Source of the DNA: Polaribacter sargassicola
GTDB taxonomy: Bacteria > Bacteroidota > Bacteroidia > Flavobacteriales > Flavobacteriaceae
NCBI RefSeq assembly: GCF_021991835.1
Contig: NZ_JAHDAU010000001.1
Span: 434,001 to 498,000 of the forward strand
Direction of reading: 5' to 3'
Length of the DNA: 64,000 nt
Shown here: one piece after another, positions 1 to 9,401 of the stretch
Layout: the number at the start of each line of letters is the position of its first letter
Numbering within the stretch: position 1 is the stretch's first letter
The notes under the pieces: generated by a model
The model's database searches: none
What the model was told of the DNA's origin: nothing
What the model saw: only the letters and a program-made list of their open reading frames with translations
Position numbers and translations under genes: made by a program

Positions 1-321
1 AGAAAAGAGAAAGTAATTGTTAGAAAAAATTCTTTTTTAATGGGGATAATTTTATCCACCTTAAATATGTTTGCAATTCCGTTTTTTTGTGGTACAACTG
101 CCTTTTTAATTTCCTATAATTTTTTAAACTTCAATACAATTTCTGTTTTAACTTTTGTTTTAGGTACCGTTTTAGGTACTTATTATATCTTATATTTATA
201 TGGTAAGTTTGCCTTAAAAATTCAAGAAAAAACAGGGAATTTAACAAATAATATTAACCTGATTTTAAGTTTTATTACTGCTGGTTTTGCCTTATTTACA
301 GTGATTAAATTTATTATTTAA
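1..321 (+). CDS. LysE-family transporter, C-terminal part (partial)
   Basis: The reading frame is open from the first base of the window, so the start lies upstream and only about the last 106 residues are seen. They hold three hydrophobic segments with short charged loops. The pattern of a basic stretch, then a membrane segment beginning FLMGIILSTLNMFAIPFF, resembles the second half of LysE/RhtB amino-acid exporters, which have a similar F-x-x-G...LN segment. The frame ends in TAA 11 bases before the next gene, so the two may be cotranscribed. The family call rests on hydropathy and this weak motif only; substrate unknown. Confidence 0.5.
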   Translation, partial: RKEKVIVRKNSFLMGIILSTLNMFAIPFFCGTTAFLISYNFLNFNTISVLTFVLGTVLGTYYILYLYGKFALKIQEKTGNLTNNINLILSFITAGFALFTVIKFII

Positions 322-332
322 ATCAAAAAAAT

Positions 333-1172
333 ATGAAAATTATAAAAAATACTATTGTTGATGGACAACATGGAAAACCAATTGTAACAGATGTTTTTTA
401 TAAAGAAACGCATCAACCAAAAAAAGTAGTTATTTTTTGTCATGGTTATAAAGGATTTAAAGATTGGGGACCATGGAATTTGTTGGCAGAAACCTTTGCA
501 AATGCTGGTTTTTTCTTTATCAAATTTAATTTTTCTCATAACGGAGGTACAGCAGAAAACCCAATAGATTTTCCAGATTTAGAAGCTTTTGGTAATAATA
601 ATTACTCTAAAGAATTAGATGATTTAGGGAGTGTTATTGATTGGATTTCATCCGAAGAAAAATTTAAAAATGAAGTTAATTTAGAAGATATTTCTATTAT
701 AGGACACAGTAGAGGTGGCGGAATTGTGTTATTAAAAGCTGCAGAAGATACACGTGTTAAAAAGGTAATTACTTTGGCAGCTGTGTCTGATTTTGGTAAA
801 AGATCGTCTACAATTGGTGAGTTAGATAAATGGAAAAAAGATGGAGTAAAATATGTTGTAAATGGTAGAACAAAGCAAAATATGCCACATTATTATCAAT
901 TTTACTTAGATTATATTACTAATAAAGAAAGGTTAGATATACCTAAAGCTACTAAAAGTCTAAAAATTCCGCAATTAATAATTCATGGAGATAAAGACGA
1001 TGCAGTTTTTTTAAATGAAGGAGAAAATTTACATAATTGGAATCCTAAAAGTGAGTTTAAGATTATTGCAAATGCAAACCATGTTTTTAACACTTCTCAC
1101 CCTTGGTTATCAACAACACTTTCTAAAGAATTAGAAGAGGTAACTAAGATTTGTATTGATTTTTTAAAGTAA
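333..1172 (+). CDS. alpha/beta hydrolase (dienelactone hydrolase / peptidase S9-like)
   Basis: A 279-residue cytoplasmic protein without a signal peptide. It has the alpha/beta hydrolase landmarks: an oxyanion-hole region VIFCHGYKGFKDWG near residue 35, the nucleophile elbow GHSRGGG with Ser at about 126, an acid-loop region HGDKDDAV near 218-222, and a catalytic His candidate in NANHVF near 250. Length is normal for the family. The substrate cannot be told from sequence; related proteins are called dienelactone hydrolases or prolyl-oligopeptidase-like hydrolases. It lies between the exporter fragment and the ACT-domain gene with short gaps of 11 and 15 bases, suggesting one transcription unit. 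Confidence 0.8.
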   Translation: MKIIKNTIVDGQHGKPIVTDVFYKETHQPKKVVIFCHGYKGFKDWGPWNLLAETFANAGFFFIKFNFSHNGGTAENPIDFPDLEAFGNNNYSKELDDLGSVIDWISSEEKFKNEVNLEDISIIGHSRGGGIVLLKAAEDTRVKKVITLAAVSDFGKRSSTIGELDKWKKDGVKYVVNGRTKQNMPHYYQFYLDYITNKERLDIPKATKSLKIPQLIIHGDKDDAVFLNEGENLHNWNPKSEFKIIANANHVFNTSHPWLSTTLSKELEEVTKICIDFLK

Positions 1173-1187
1173 CTATTAACTATAAAA

Positions 1188-1586
1188 ATGATTGCAGAAA
1201 AAGATTTACAAACACTATTAAAAAACATGCAACCTGTTTTAAATACAGGTAATTATGTTTTTGCAACGGTAAAAAATTTAGACGGAATAGTAAGGGCAGA
1301 CACTTTGTTTGAGTTTAAAGAAGAAGAAGGTATTACGATAGTTCTTAAAAAAGAAAAAGCAGACACTTTAAAGATAAAATATAAAAATACTTATTCTTGG
1401 ATTACGCTAAAAGTACACTCTTCTTTAGACGCAGTTGGCTTAACAGCAGCATTTTCATCTGCCTTAACAAAACATAAAATTAGCTGCAATGTTGTGGCTG
1501 GTTTTTATCATGATCATATTTTTGTTCAAACAAAAGATGCAGAGAAAGCAGTTATAGTTTTAAACAATTTATCTAATAAAATTTAG
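1188..1586 (+). CDS. ACT domain-containing protein (DUF3193/ACT_3-like)
   Basis: A 132-residue soluble protein that matches the small family of paired ACT-like domains (COG3602-type). The N-terminal half is a beta-rich domain (LLKNMQPVLNTGNYVFATV, then a segment ending with TYSWITLKVHSSLDAVGLTA). The C-terminal half is an ACT-like fold (ALTKHKISCNVVAGFYHDHIF). ACT domains usually bind amino acids or other small ligands, but this family has no established reaction. Its stop codon overlaps the GTG start of dinB by one base, so the two are translationally coupled. A ligand-sensing role is an inference. Confidence 0.75.
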   Translation: MIAEKDLQTLLKNMQPVLNTGNYVFATVKNLDGIVRADTLFEFKEEEGITIVLKKEKADTLKIKYKNTYSWITLKVHSSLDAVGLTAAFSSALTKHKISCNVVAGFYHDHIFVQTKDAEKAVIVLNNLSNKI

Positions 1587-2698
1587 TGAAATTACAACCT
1601 CCTTTTAGAAAAATTATTCATGTAGATATGGATGCATATTATGCATCTGTAGCACAATTAGATAATCCTGATTTAAGAGGAAAAGCTATTGCTGTTGGTG
1701 GCGATGGTAGAAGAGGAGTTATTTCTGCCGCAAGTTACGAAGCAAGAAAATTTGGTGTAAAATCTGCCATGAGTGGTGCTTTGGCAAAACAAAAATGTCC
1801 GCATTTAATTTTTGTAAAAACAGATTTTGCACGTTATAAAGAAATATCTGCTAAAATTAGAGAAATCTTTTACGAGTATACAGATTTGGTAGAACCACTT
1901 TCTTTAGATGAAGCTTATTTAGATGTTACTAATAATAAAAAAGACAATCCGTCTGCAAATGATATTGCAAGAGAAATAAGGCAACGTATTTTTAATGAAA
2001 CTGGCTTAAGAGCTTCAGCAGGAATTTCTATTAACAAATTTATTGCAAAAGTTGCTTCGGATATTAATAAACCAAACGGACAAAAAACGGTTCATCCAGA
2101 AGAAGTAATCGATTTTTTAGAGAAATTACCAGTTAATAAATTTTACGGTGTAGGTAAGGTTACTGCTGCAAAAATGTATAATTTAGGTATTTTTGTGGGC
2201 AACGATTTAAAAAAAAAGTCGTTAGAAGAGTTAACTAATCTGTTTGGTAAATCAGGTGCACATTATTACAATATTGTAAGAGGTGTTCATAACAGTCCTG
2301 TAAAACCTAATAGAATTAGAAAATCTATTGCAGCAGAACGTACTTTTTTAGAAAACATTTCTTCAGAAATTTTTATGATAGAAAAGTTAGAAAAAATTGC
2401 GGAAGAATTAGAAAAACGAATGCTAAAATCGGATACAAAAGGGAAAACAATTACCTTAAAAATAAAATATTCAGATTTTACACAACAAACTAGAAGCAAA
2501 ACAACAACAACTTTTATGCAGAAAAAAAACGAATTTTTTCCGATTGTAAAAGAGTTGCTGTATCAAGAAAAACCTCAAAATTCTGTACGTTTATTAGGTT
2601 TATCGTTTTCTAATTTAAACACAATAATAACAGAACCTGTTTGGGTACAGTTAAAATTAAATTTTGATGAAGAAAATCAATTTAATATAGAAATTTAA
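1586..2698 (+). CDS. dinB: DNA polymerase IV (Y-family translesion polymerase)
   Basis: A 370-residue Y-family polymerase that copies past damaged bases. The catalytic carboxylates are visible in HVDMDAYYAS (Asp14, Asp16) and SLDEAYLDVT (Asp108, Glu109). The helix-hairpin-helix thumb region (KLPVNKFYGVGKVTAAKM) and the little-finger domain (RKSIAAERTF to the end) follow in order. The start is GTG, overlapping the preceding TAG by one base; MKLQPPFRKIIHVD aligns with the usual N-terminus. The protein ends with QFNIEI, which fits a loose Qxx(L/I)x(F/I) sliding-clamp-binding tail (inference). No LexA-like box was recognised upstream, and its place inside an operon argues against a simple SOS promoter of its own. 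Confidence 0.95.
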   Translation: MKLQPPFRKIIHVDMDAYYASVAQLDNPDLRGKAIAVGGDGRRGVISAASYEARKFGVKSAMSGALAKQKCPHLIFVKTDFARYKEISAKIREIFYEYTDLVEPLSLDEAYLDVTNNKKDNPSANDIAREIRQRIFNETGLRASAGISINKFIAKVASDINKPNGQKTVHPEEVIDFLEKLPVNKFYGVGKVTAAKMYNLGIFVGNDLKKKSLEELTNLFGKSGAHYYNIVRGVHNSPVKPNRIRKSIAAERTFLENISSEIFMIEKLEKIAEELEKRMLKSDTKGKTITLKIKYSDFTQQTRSKTTTTFMQKKNEFFPIVKELLYQEKPQNSVRLLGLSFSNLNTIITEPVWVQLKLNFDEENQFNIEI

Positions 2699-2700
2699 AA

Positions 2701-3153
2701 ATGGATATTAAAGTTTTACGCACAGATTCAGACAGTACAGATTTTATCAATTTGGTAAAAGAATTAGATGCTTATTTAAAAATTACTGATGGCGATGAGC
2801 ATGAATTTTACAATCAGTTTAATAATATAGATGTTTTAAAAAATGTTGTGGTTTGTTATGTTGATGATAAACCAGTTGGTTGTGGAGCAATAAAGGAGTT
2901 TGATAAAACTTCTGTAGAGGTAAAAAGAATGTTTGTTTTATCGCAAAATAGAGGCATGGGAATTGCACAAAAAACATTACTAGAATTAGAAAAATGGGCA
3001 AAAGAAAAAGGATATAAAAATTGTGTTTTAGAAACAGGAAAAAGACAAATAGAAGCTGTACATTTTTATAAAAAATGCAATTATAAAATAATTGAAAACT
3101 ATGGCCAATATAAAGAAATGGAAAATAGTATTTGTTTTAAAAAAGAATTATAA
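2701..3153 (+). CDS. GNAT-family N-acetyltransferase
   Basis: A 150-residue protein with the GNAT fold. Motif A is seen as VKRMFVLSQNRGMGIAQKTLLELEKWA at about residues 73-99, with the acetyl-CoA pyrophosphate loop Q-N-R-G-M-G. Motif B follows as YKNCVLETGKRQIEAVHFYKKCNY. Length and motif order are normal. The acceptor is unknown. It starts two bases after the dinB stop, so it belongs to the same operon. Confidence 0.85.
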   Translation: MDIKVLRTDSDSTDFINLVKELDAYLKITDGDEHEFYNQFNNIDVLKNVVVCYVDDKPVGCGAIKEFDKTSVEVKRMFVLSQNRGMGIAQKTLLELEKWAKEKGYKNCVLETGKRQIEAVHFYKKCNYKIIENYGQYKEMENSICFKKEL

Positions 3154-3186
3154 ATAAGCATTTTTTTAAATGTATAAATGCTTATT
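3153..3186 (+). terminator. stem-loop after the GNAT gene
   Basis: An 11-bp perfect inverted repeat, AATAAGCATTT at 3153-3163 and AAATGCTTATT at 3176-3186, with a 12-base loop, begins at the GNAT stop codon. It is AT-rich and lacks a long T run after the stem, so its strength as a terminator is uncertain. A second hairpin (AAAACTGT at 3197-3204, ACAGTTTT at 3213-3220) lies in the leader of the next gene. Confidence 0.45.
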
Positions 3187-3231
3187 AGTACAACAAAAAA
3201 CTGTTTTTAAAGACAGTTTTACCAAAATAAA

Positions 3232-3681
3232 ATGGAAGTAAAAAAAGCACTTTTTGAGCAATGTTTACAGTTTGTAAATAATCGTTTACAAACCGTAGAA
3301 GAGATTATTTCATCAAACCAAAAAGCATTACAATCAGAAACTAAAAGTTCTGCTGGTGATAAGCATGAAACAGGTAGAGCAATGTTGCAATTAGAAATGG
3401 AAAAAGCAAGCCAGCAACTAGCAGGAATTAATCAAATGAAAGAAATTTTATCAAAAATTAATATCTCTAAAAAAGCTACAATTGCACATTTAGGAAGTGT
3501 AATAGAAACAGATGTTGCTAATTATTTTTTAGCTATTTCTGCTGGACAAATTAAGTTAGATAACAAAGTATATTTTGTTGTTTCTGTGTCTTCACCAATA
3601 GGTAAATTATTACTTGGTAAAAAAGTAAATGATAAGATTAACTTTAACGGAAAAACTTTTAATATTAAAGAAATTAGTTAA
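3232..3681 (+). CDS. GreA/GreB C-terminal-domain-like protein
   Basis: A 149-residue cytoplasmic protein. Residues about 1-85 are helical and rich in Gln, Glu and Lys (KALQSETKSSAGDKHETGRAM); residues about 90-149 resemble the FKBP-like C-terminal domain of the transcript-cleavage factors GreA/GreB (ATIAHLGSVIETD, then FVVSVSSPIGKLLLGKKVND). The SPIGKLLLGKKVGD-type motif is the hallmark of that domain. The N-terminal coiled coil is shorter than in true GreA and shows no clear acidic tip, so RNA-cleavage stimulation is not assured. Similar proteins in flavobacteria are often mislabelled as 3-oxoacyl-ACP synthase. A role at RNA polymerase is an inference. Confidence 0.65.
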   Translation: MEVKKALFEQCLQFVNNRLQTVEEIISSNQKALQSETKSSAGDKHETGRAMLQLEMEKASQQLAGINQMKEILSKINISKKATIAHLGSVIETDVANYFLAISAGQIKLDNKVYFVVSVSSPIGKLLLGKKVNDKINFNGKTFNIKEIS

Positions 3682-3734
3682 GTTTTATCTTAAAGAAAAT
3701 ATATTTTAAGCAACAAATAATTTGTTTTTCTATC

Positions 3735-4349
3735 ATGAAAAAAATAATTCTCTTGTTAACTATATTATTATCGTTACAAACATTTTCTCAATCTAATTTT
3801 AAAAAGTTTTTAAAACTATCATGTCCATTAAAAACATGGGTAATTTTTCATCCATTTAAAGCAAAAAGAGCTTTACAAATTTCTAATGAAGCAAAAAAAG
3901 TTGCAGATTCTATTGCTAAAACAAATTTATTAGATGGTGATATTTCTGGTGGAAGAGTAGATGCTTTTAGACATGCTTTTTGGATGGCTAGTTTACAACA
4001 AAAATTAGGCAAAAGAGCAGCTCTATCTTTAGGTAAAGCTTATGAAAAAGATAATTACAAAACATATAAAAAGAAAAAACTAGAAGAAGGTGTTTTGCCA
4101 GATAAAATATCTTCCGAAATGGATCTGTATAATAATAACCAAGGTATTAAACTTTCTGCTAAAGGTAATATTGTTTCTAAAAACAATTTAATATTTACAG
4201 TTGTAAAAGCAATTAGAGCAGGTAAAATGAAAATTATTAAAAAAGATGAAAAGGGTAATTTTTTAACCTGTACAGGGCAATTAATAACTAAAGATTCTTT
4301 AAAAGGAAAATGGGAAAATAATAAATGTCTAGTTTTATCTAACTTTTAA
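3735..4349 (+). CDS. exported DUF6973-like protein
   Basis: A 204-residue protein with an N-terminal signal peptide (MKKIILLLTILLSLQTFSQS, cleavage likely after Ser-Gln or nearby). The mature part contains the segment SGGRVDAFRHAFWMASLQQ at about residues 73-91 and a second block DLYNNNQGIKLSAKGN. An invariant-looking Asp-Ala-Phe-Arg-His is typical of the DUF6973 family, whose function is unknown. The His/Arg/Asp cluster could be catalytic, but that is conjecture. A gene-free stretch of about 236 bases follows. Confidence 0.6.
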   Translation: MKKIILLLTILLSLQTFSQSNFKKFLKLSCPLKTWVIFHPFKAKRALQISNEAKKVADSIAKTNLLDGDISGGRVDAFRHAFWMASLQQKLGKRAALSLGKAYEKDNYKTYKKKKLEEGVLPDKISSEMDLYNNNQGIKLSAKGNIVSKNNLIFTVVKAIRAGKMKIIKKDEKGNFLTCTGQLITKDSLKGKWENNKCLVLSNF

Positions 4350-4585
4350 TAAAATATTACTAATTACGTTTTTTAATTAAATAATTTATAAATTATTGTG
4401 TAAAAAATCTTTTTTACTAATTGTTTTTTTAATTAAAACTACTTTTTATTTATCTTGTGGATGTTAAAATAAATATTTTATAACCAGTAATTTAGATGGA
4501 TGTTTTTTTATGTTAATAAAAGCTGACATAAATCATTTTACCAGTTTATAATTCAATCTAAATTCGCCCATAAAATAACTAAATT

Positions 4586-6448
4586 ATGACTATTACTTTT
4601 ATTATTTTAGGAATTAGCATTATCTTATTTGTGTCAGGAAAAATAAGACCAGACATTGTTGCCATTACTAGTATGATGGCATTAAGTATGACAGGTGTTT
4701 TAACTGTTAACGAAACTTTTTCTGGCTTTAGTAATACAAGTATTATTTTAATTGCAGGTTTATTTATTGTTGGTGAAGCAATGAGTAGAGCAGGGTTAAC
4801 AGCTTGGCTTGGTAATAAAATAATTACTTTATCTAAAAATAATTCTAATCAACTATTAATTTTAATAATTATAGGTTCTGCAATATTATCTGCATTTATG
4901 AGTAATACAGGTACCGTTGCTTCTTTAATGCCTGTAATTATAGCCGCAGCATGGAGATTAAAAACCCCGGCTTCTAAAATGTTAATTCCTTTATCTTTTG
5001 CAGCCGCAACAGGAGGTTTATTAACGTTAACAGGTACGCCTACAAATATTATAACTAACCAAGCAATGATTGATGCAGGTGTACCAGAATTTGGTTTTTT
5101 TGAGTTTGCATACATAGGTGTGCCTTTACTAATCTTAACAGTAATTTATATGCGTTATTTTGGTACAAAATTATTGCCAAGTAACAAATCTAGAAGATTA
5201 GAAGATATAGATGAATCAATACAAAATATTGAAGATTCTTACCAACTTTATGAAGGGTTTTGGAAAGTAAGAATTAGACCTAATTCTTCTGCAATAGGTA
5301 AAACTATTAAACAAATGAAATTAGGTTCTACCATGGGTGTAAACATTATTAAAATAATTTCTAAAGTAGATATTGCTACTTCTATTCTTAAAAAAGTAGG
5401 TATTAAAAAAGGAGATTTAGATGAATTTCCAGATTTAGATAGAGAATTTCATGCAGAAGATGAGTTAATTGTTAATTGTAGTGAAAATCGTATACATAGA
5501 TTTATAGATAAGTATAATGTAGCAGCTACTAAGTTAGAAGGTGTAGATGTAAAATTTATTAAAGAAAATGTACTTTCTGATGAAGTAGGAATTTGTGAGT
5601 TAATTATAGCACCAAAATCAAGCTATAAAGGAAAACATATTAATACAGGACGATTCGGAAAAAAATACAACCTTCAGGTAATTGCTGTAAGCAGATATAA
5701 TAAAAGAATTAGAGGAAGAGAATTTGATTTACAAGAAGGAGATTCTATATTAGTTAGAGCTAAATGGGAAGATATTAAAGAAATACAAGAAGAAAGCAGA
5801 GATTTTTTAATTATTGGCTCTCCAGAAGAATTATCTAAAGAAGTAGGTACAATTACAAGAAAAGGAGTTATTTCTATTTTAGCAATGGTTTTTATGGTGT
5901 TAATGTTTATTTGGGGACCGTTTTCATCTTCAATTACAGTAATGTTAACAGCTTTTATAATGATTGCCGGTGGTTGTATAAACATGAATCAATCTTATAG
6001 ATCTATAAACTGGAATGTAATAACCATTATGGCAGGTATGATACCAATGGGAGTTGCTTTACAAAAAACAGGTGGGGCAAAATTTATTGCAGACTCTATG
6101 ATTTCTATGGTTGGAGAACAACACCCAACTTATTTTTTAGCTGGTATTTTCTTAATAACATCTTTTTTAAGTCAGGTAATGAGTAATACAGCAACAGCAA
6201 TTTTAATGGCACCAATTGTTTTGGTAGCATCTTTAGAGTTAGGTTATTCTCCACAACCTTTTATGATGGCATTAGCAGTAAGTGCTTCTACTGCATTTTT
6301 AACACCTTTTGGTACCCCAACAAATACTATGGTAATGAATGCTGGTAACTATAAATTTACAGATTATTTAAAAAGTGGAGCCTTTTTACTTCTAATATTT
6401 TTTATTGTAAGTATTGTAATGATACCAATGATTTGGCCTTATAATTAA
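4586..6448 (+). CDS. SLC13/DASS-type anion permease with two RCK_C (TrkA-C) domains
   Basis: A 620-residue inner-membrane transporter. The hydrophobic N-terminal half carries the family signatures MSNTGTVASLMP (first Ser-Asn-Thr motif) and TGTPTNIITNQ; the C-terminal half carries VMSNTATAILMAP (second motif) and FGTPTNTMVMN. These paired motifs form the sodium and anion sites in divalent-anion/sodium symporters. Between them, at about residues 215-420, lie two cytosolic RCK_C-type regulatory domains. Sulfate, dicarboxylate or phosphate are all possible substrates. It stands alone with gaps on both sides, so it probably has its own promoter and terminator. Confidence 0.85.
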   Translation: MTITFIILGISIILFVSGKIRPDIVAITSMMALSMTGVLTVNETFSGFSNTSIILIAGLFIVGEAMSRAGLTAWLGNKIITLSKNNSNQLLILIIIGSAILSAFMSNTGTVASLMPVIIAAAWRLKTPASKMLIPLSFAAATGGLLTLTGTPTNIITNQAMIDAGVPEFGFFEFAYIGVPLLILTVIYMRYFGTKLLPSNKSRRLEDIDESIQNIEDSYQLYEGFWKVRIRPNSSAIGKTIKQMKLGSTMGVNIIKIISKVDIATSILKKVGIKKGDLDEFPDLDREFHAEDELIVNCSENRIHRFIDKYNVAATKLEGVDVKFIKENVLSDEVGICELIIAPKSSYKGKHINTGRFGKKYNLQVIAVSRYNKRIRGREFDLQEGDSILVRAKWEDIKEIQEESRDFLIIGSPEELSKEVGTITRKGVISILAMVFMVLMFIWGPFSSSITVMLTAFIMIAGGCINMNQSYRSINWNVITIMAGMIPMGVALQKTGGAKFIADSMISMVGEQHPTYFLAGIFLITSFLSQVMSNTATAILMAPIVLVASLELGYSPQPFMMALAVSASTAFLTPFGTPTNTMVMNAGNYKFTDYLKSGAFLLLIFFIVSIVMIPMIWPYN

Positions 6449-6551
6449 AATATTTTCTGATAAAAAAACTGTTATTTTTTGGCTCTATTCTGGTTAACCA
6501 ATTTTATGAAATCTGTTGTGATTTAAACATTTTAAATGCAAAAACAAGCAT

Positions 6552-6620
6552 AAACAGCTCTTTTTTAACTACTTAAATCCTTTATTAAAATGATTCTAAA
6601 TAGTTAAAAAAGAGCTGTTT
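6552..6620. repeat. 20-bp perfect inverted repeat upstream of sdhC
   Basis: AAACAGCTCTTTTTTAACTA at 6552-6571 is matched exactly in reverse complement at 6601-6620, with a 29-base loop. It lies 103 bases after the permease stop and 70 bases before sdhC. It may serve as a terminator for the permease gene, a regulatory RNA fold in front of sdhCAB, or be a remnant of a small mobile element. No long T run follows the right arm. Confidence 0.85.
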
Positions 6621-6646
6621 CATTTCATAAAAGAATATCTATATAG

Positions 6647-6654
6647 TACATTTG
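6647..6654 (+). promoter_or_regulatory. -7 element of the sdhCAB promoter
   Basis: TACATTTG matches the Bacteroidota -7 consensus TAnnTTTG exactly and lies 36 bases before the sdhC start. No clear TTG is found at the expected -33 distance. Confidence 0.55.
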
Positions 6655-6690
6655 TAATTATCAATTATAACATACTTATACTTTTATACA

Positions 6691-7368
6691 ATGGGCGGTT
6701 TTTTTAAATCTTCAATCGGGAGAAAGGTAGCCATGGCGCTTTCTGCATTCTTCCTCATGTTTTTCTTAATAATGCATTTATCAGTTAATTTACTATCGCT
6801 ATTTAGTGAAGACGCATTTAACACGGCTTCTCACTTTATGGGAACAAATCCAGTGGTGCAATTTGCATTGCAACCAGTTTTAATTATTGGTGTTGTTTTT
6901 CATTTTGTGATGGGATTTATTTTAGAATTAAAAAACAGAAAAGCACAAGGAGTTTCTTATGCTAAAAATAATGGAGCAGCAAATTCTACTTGGATGAGTA
7001 GAAATATGATTTATAGCGGTATTGCTATTTTAGCTTTTATTTTATTACACTTTATAGACTTCTGGATTCCAGAAATCAATACAAAATATGTACTTGGTGA
7101 TATGTCTGGTATGCACGATGGTAGTTTAAGATATTACCACGAGTTGGTAGAAAAATTTCATAACCCATTAAGAGTAGGTGCTTATGTTGTTGCCTTTATT
7201 TTTTTAGGTTTACACTTAGCACACGGTTTTACGTCTGCATTTCAATCTATGGGTTCTACTGCAGGACGCAAAAAAGCATTACAAAACTTTGGTAAAATAT
7301 ACTCAATAGCTATTCCTTTAGGATTTATAGTTATTGCATTATTTCATCACTTATTTAATAACCATTAA
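6691..7368 (+). CDS. sdhC: succinate dehydrogenase cytochrome b subunit
   Basis: A 225-residue membrane protein with five hydrophobic segments and several membrane-placed histidines (LIMHLSVNLL, FHFVMGFILEL, LLHFIDFWIP, HELVEKFHNPLR, GLHLAHGFTSAF), as expected for the di-haem cytochrome b of type B succinate:quinone oxidoreductases. In this type one subunit replaces separate SdhC and SdhD. It anchors SdhAB to the inner membrane and passes electrons to menaquinone. It is the first gene of sdhCAB, 12 bases before sdhA. The start MGGFFKSSIGRKV is typical for Bacteroidota homologues. Confidence 0.93.
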   Translation: MGGFFKSSIGRKVAMALSAFFLMFFLIMHLSVNLLSLFSEDAFNTASHFMGTNPVVQFALQPVLIIGVVFHFVMGFILELKNRKAQGVSYAKNNGAANSTWMSRNMIYSGIAILAFILLHFIDFWIPEINTKYVLGDMSGMHDGSLRYYHELVEKFHNPLRVGAYVVAFIFLGLHLAHGFTSAFQSMGSTAGRKKALQNFGKIYSIAIPLGFIVIALFHHLFNNH

Positions 7369-7380
7369 TCTTAAATAACA

Positions 7381-9393
7381 ATGGCTTTAGATTCAAAAGT
7401 ACCTCAAGGTCCAATTAAAGATAAATGGACAGATTATAAAAATCATATAGATTTAGTAAACCCAGCAAACAAACGTAATATAGACGTTATTGTAGTTGGT
7501 ACAGGTTTAGCAGGTGGTTCTGCTTGTGCTACTTTAGCAGAGTTAGGCTACAATGTTAAAGCATTTGCATACCAAGATTCTCCAAGAAGAGCGCACTCAA
7601 TTGCTGCACAAGGAGGTATTAACGCTGCAAAAAATTACCAAGGAGACGGAGACTCTACTTACAGATTATTTTATGATACTGTAAAAGGAGGAGATTACCG
7701 TTCTCGTGAAGCAAACGTATATCGTTTAGCAGAAGTTTCTGCAAATATTATAGACCAATGTGTGGCACAAGGTGTACCTTTTGCACGTGATTATGGTGGG
7801 TTATTAGACAACCGTTCTTTTGGTGGAGTTTTAGTTTCTAGAACTTTTTATGCAAAAGGGCAAACAGGTCAACAATTATTATTAGGAGCCTATTCTGCAA
7901 TGAATAGACAAATTGCTCGTGGTAAAATAGAAATGTTTAACAGACACGAAATGTTAGATGTTGTTATTGTTGATGGTAAAGCAAGAGGAATTATTGCAAG
8001 AAATTTAATTACAGGAGAAATTGAGCGTCATTCTGCGCATGCTGTTGTAATTGGTTCTGGTGGTTACGGTAACGTATATTTCTTATCTACAAACGCAATG
8101 GGTTCTAACGCAACAGCTGCTTGGAAAATTCATAAAAAAGGAGCTTATTTTGCAAACCCTTGTTATACACAAATACACCCAACATGTATACCACGTTCTG
8201 GAGATTATCAATCTAAATTAACATTGATGTCAGAGTCTTTACGTAATGATGGTCGTATTTGGGTGCCAAAAAACATGGAAGATGTTTTGGCAATTAGAGA
8301 AGGAAAGAAAAAACCTACAGATTTATCTGAAGACGAAAGAGATTACTATTTAGAAAGACGTTACCCTGCATTTGGTAACTTAGTACCGCGTGATGTTGCT
8401 TCTAGAGCAGCAAAAGAGCGTTGTGATGCTGGTTACGGAGTAAATGCTACCGGAGAAGCTGTTTATTTAGATTTTGCATCTGCAATTACAAGATATGGTA
8501 CAGAGCAAGCTAAAATTCAGAATATAACAAACCCTTCAGATGCTAAAATTTACGAATTAGGGCAAAAAATTGTTGAAGCAAAATATGGAAATTTATTTCA
8601 GATGTACGAGAAAATTGTAGATCAAAATCCATACGAAACTCCAATGATGATTTATCCAGCAGTACACTACACAATGGGTGGTGTTTGGGTAGATTATAAC
8701 TTAATGACTACAATACCTGGTTGTTACTGTATTGGTGAGGCTAACTTTTCTGATCATGGTGCAAACAGATTAGGTGCATCTGCATTAATGCAAGGTTTAG
8801 CAGATGGTTACTTTGTCTTACCTTATACAATTGGAGATTATTTAGCCGATGATATTAGAACAGGTAAAATATCTACAGACTTACCAGAATTTGAAGCTGC
8901 AGAAAAAGAAGTTACAGACAGAATAGATTTCTTTATCAATAATAACGGAACAAAATCTGTAGATTATTTCCATAAGAAATTAGGGAAAGTAATGTGGGAT
9001 AAAGTAGGAATGTCTAGAAACGAAACAGGTTTAAAAGAAGCAATGGCAGAAATTAAAGCCATTAGAGAAGAATTCTGGAAAGATGTAAAAGTACCTGGTA
9101 GTAAAGATGAAATGAATCCTGAATTAGAAAAAGCAGGTAGAGTTGCAGATTTCTTAGAGTTAGGAGAGTTATTTGCAAAAGATGCTTTAATGAGAGCAGA
9201 ATCTTGTGGAGGACACTTTAGAGAAGAATCTGCAGAAGAAGACGGACCACAAAAAGGTGAAGCAAAACGTGATGACGAAAACTTTGCTTATGTTGCAGCT
9301 TGGGAATATAAAGGAGAACCAGCAGACGCCGTTTTACATAAAGAAGAATTAGAGTTTAATGATATAGAACTAAAACAACGTTCATACAAATAA
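7381..9393 (+). CDS. sdhA: succinate dehydrogenase / fumarate reductase flavoprotein subunit
   Basis: A 670-residue catalytic subunit that oxidises succinate to fumarate in the citric acid cycle. It shows the FAD dinucleotide fold ([13 protein letters not shown], residue about 37), the covalent-flavin histidine region ([17 protein letters not shown]), the substrate-binding region (QIHPTCIP), and the conserved [11 protein letters not shown] and [10 protein letters not shown] blocks near residues 432-463. The C-terminus contains the usual SCGGHFREE region. Length matches the type B, Bacteroides-like enzymes. It sits between sdhC and sdhB with 8- to 12-base gaps. Direction in vivo (oxidase or fumarate reductase) cannot be told from sequence. 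Confidence 0.96.
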   Translation: MALDSKVPQGPIKDKWTDYKNHIDLVNPANKRNIDVIVVGTGLAGGSACATLAELGYNVKAFAYQDSPRRAHSIAAQGGINAAKNYQGDGDSTYRLFYDTVKGGDYRSREANVYRLAEVSANIIDQCVAQGVPFARDYGGLLDNRSFGGVLVSRTFYAKGQTGQQLLLGAYSAMNRQIARGKIEMFNRHEMLDVVIVDGKARGIIARNLITGEIERHSAHAVVIGSGGYGNVYFLSTNAMGSNATAAWKIHKKGAYFANPCYTQIHPTCIPRSGDYQSKLTLMSESLRNDGRIWVPKNMEDVLAIREGKKKPTDLSEDERDYYLERRYPAFGNLVPRDVASRAAKERCDAGYGVNATGEAVYLDFASAITRYGTEQAKIQNITNPSDAKIYELGQKIVEAKYGNLFQMYEKIVDQNPYETPMMIYPAVHYTMGGVWVDYNLMTTIPGCYCIGEANFSDHGANRLGASALMQGLADGYFVLPYTIGDYLADDIRTGKISTDLPEFEAAEKEVTDRIDFFINNNGTKSVDYFHKKLGKVMWDKVGMSRNETGLKEAMAEIKAIREEFWKDVKVPGSKDEMNPELEKAGRVADFLELGELFAKDALMRAESCGGHFREESAEEDGPQKGEAKRDDENFAYVAAWEYKGEPADAVLHKEELEFNDIELKQRSYK

Positions 9394-9401
9394 AAGACAG
9401 C

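Noticed and set aside
4849..5115. 88-codon antisense frame within the SLC13 permease gene
   Set aside because: The permease motifs on the plus strand are unambiguous; the antisense frame is a shadow.
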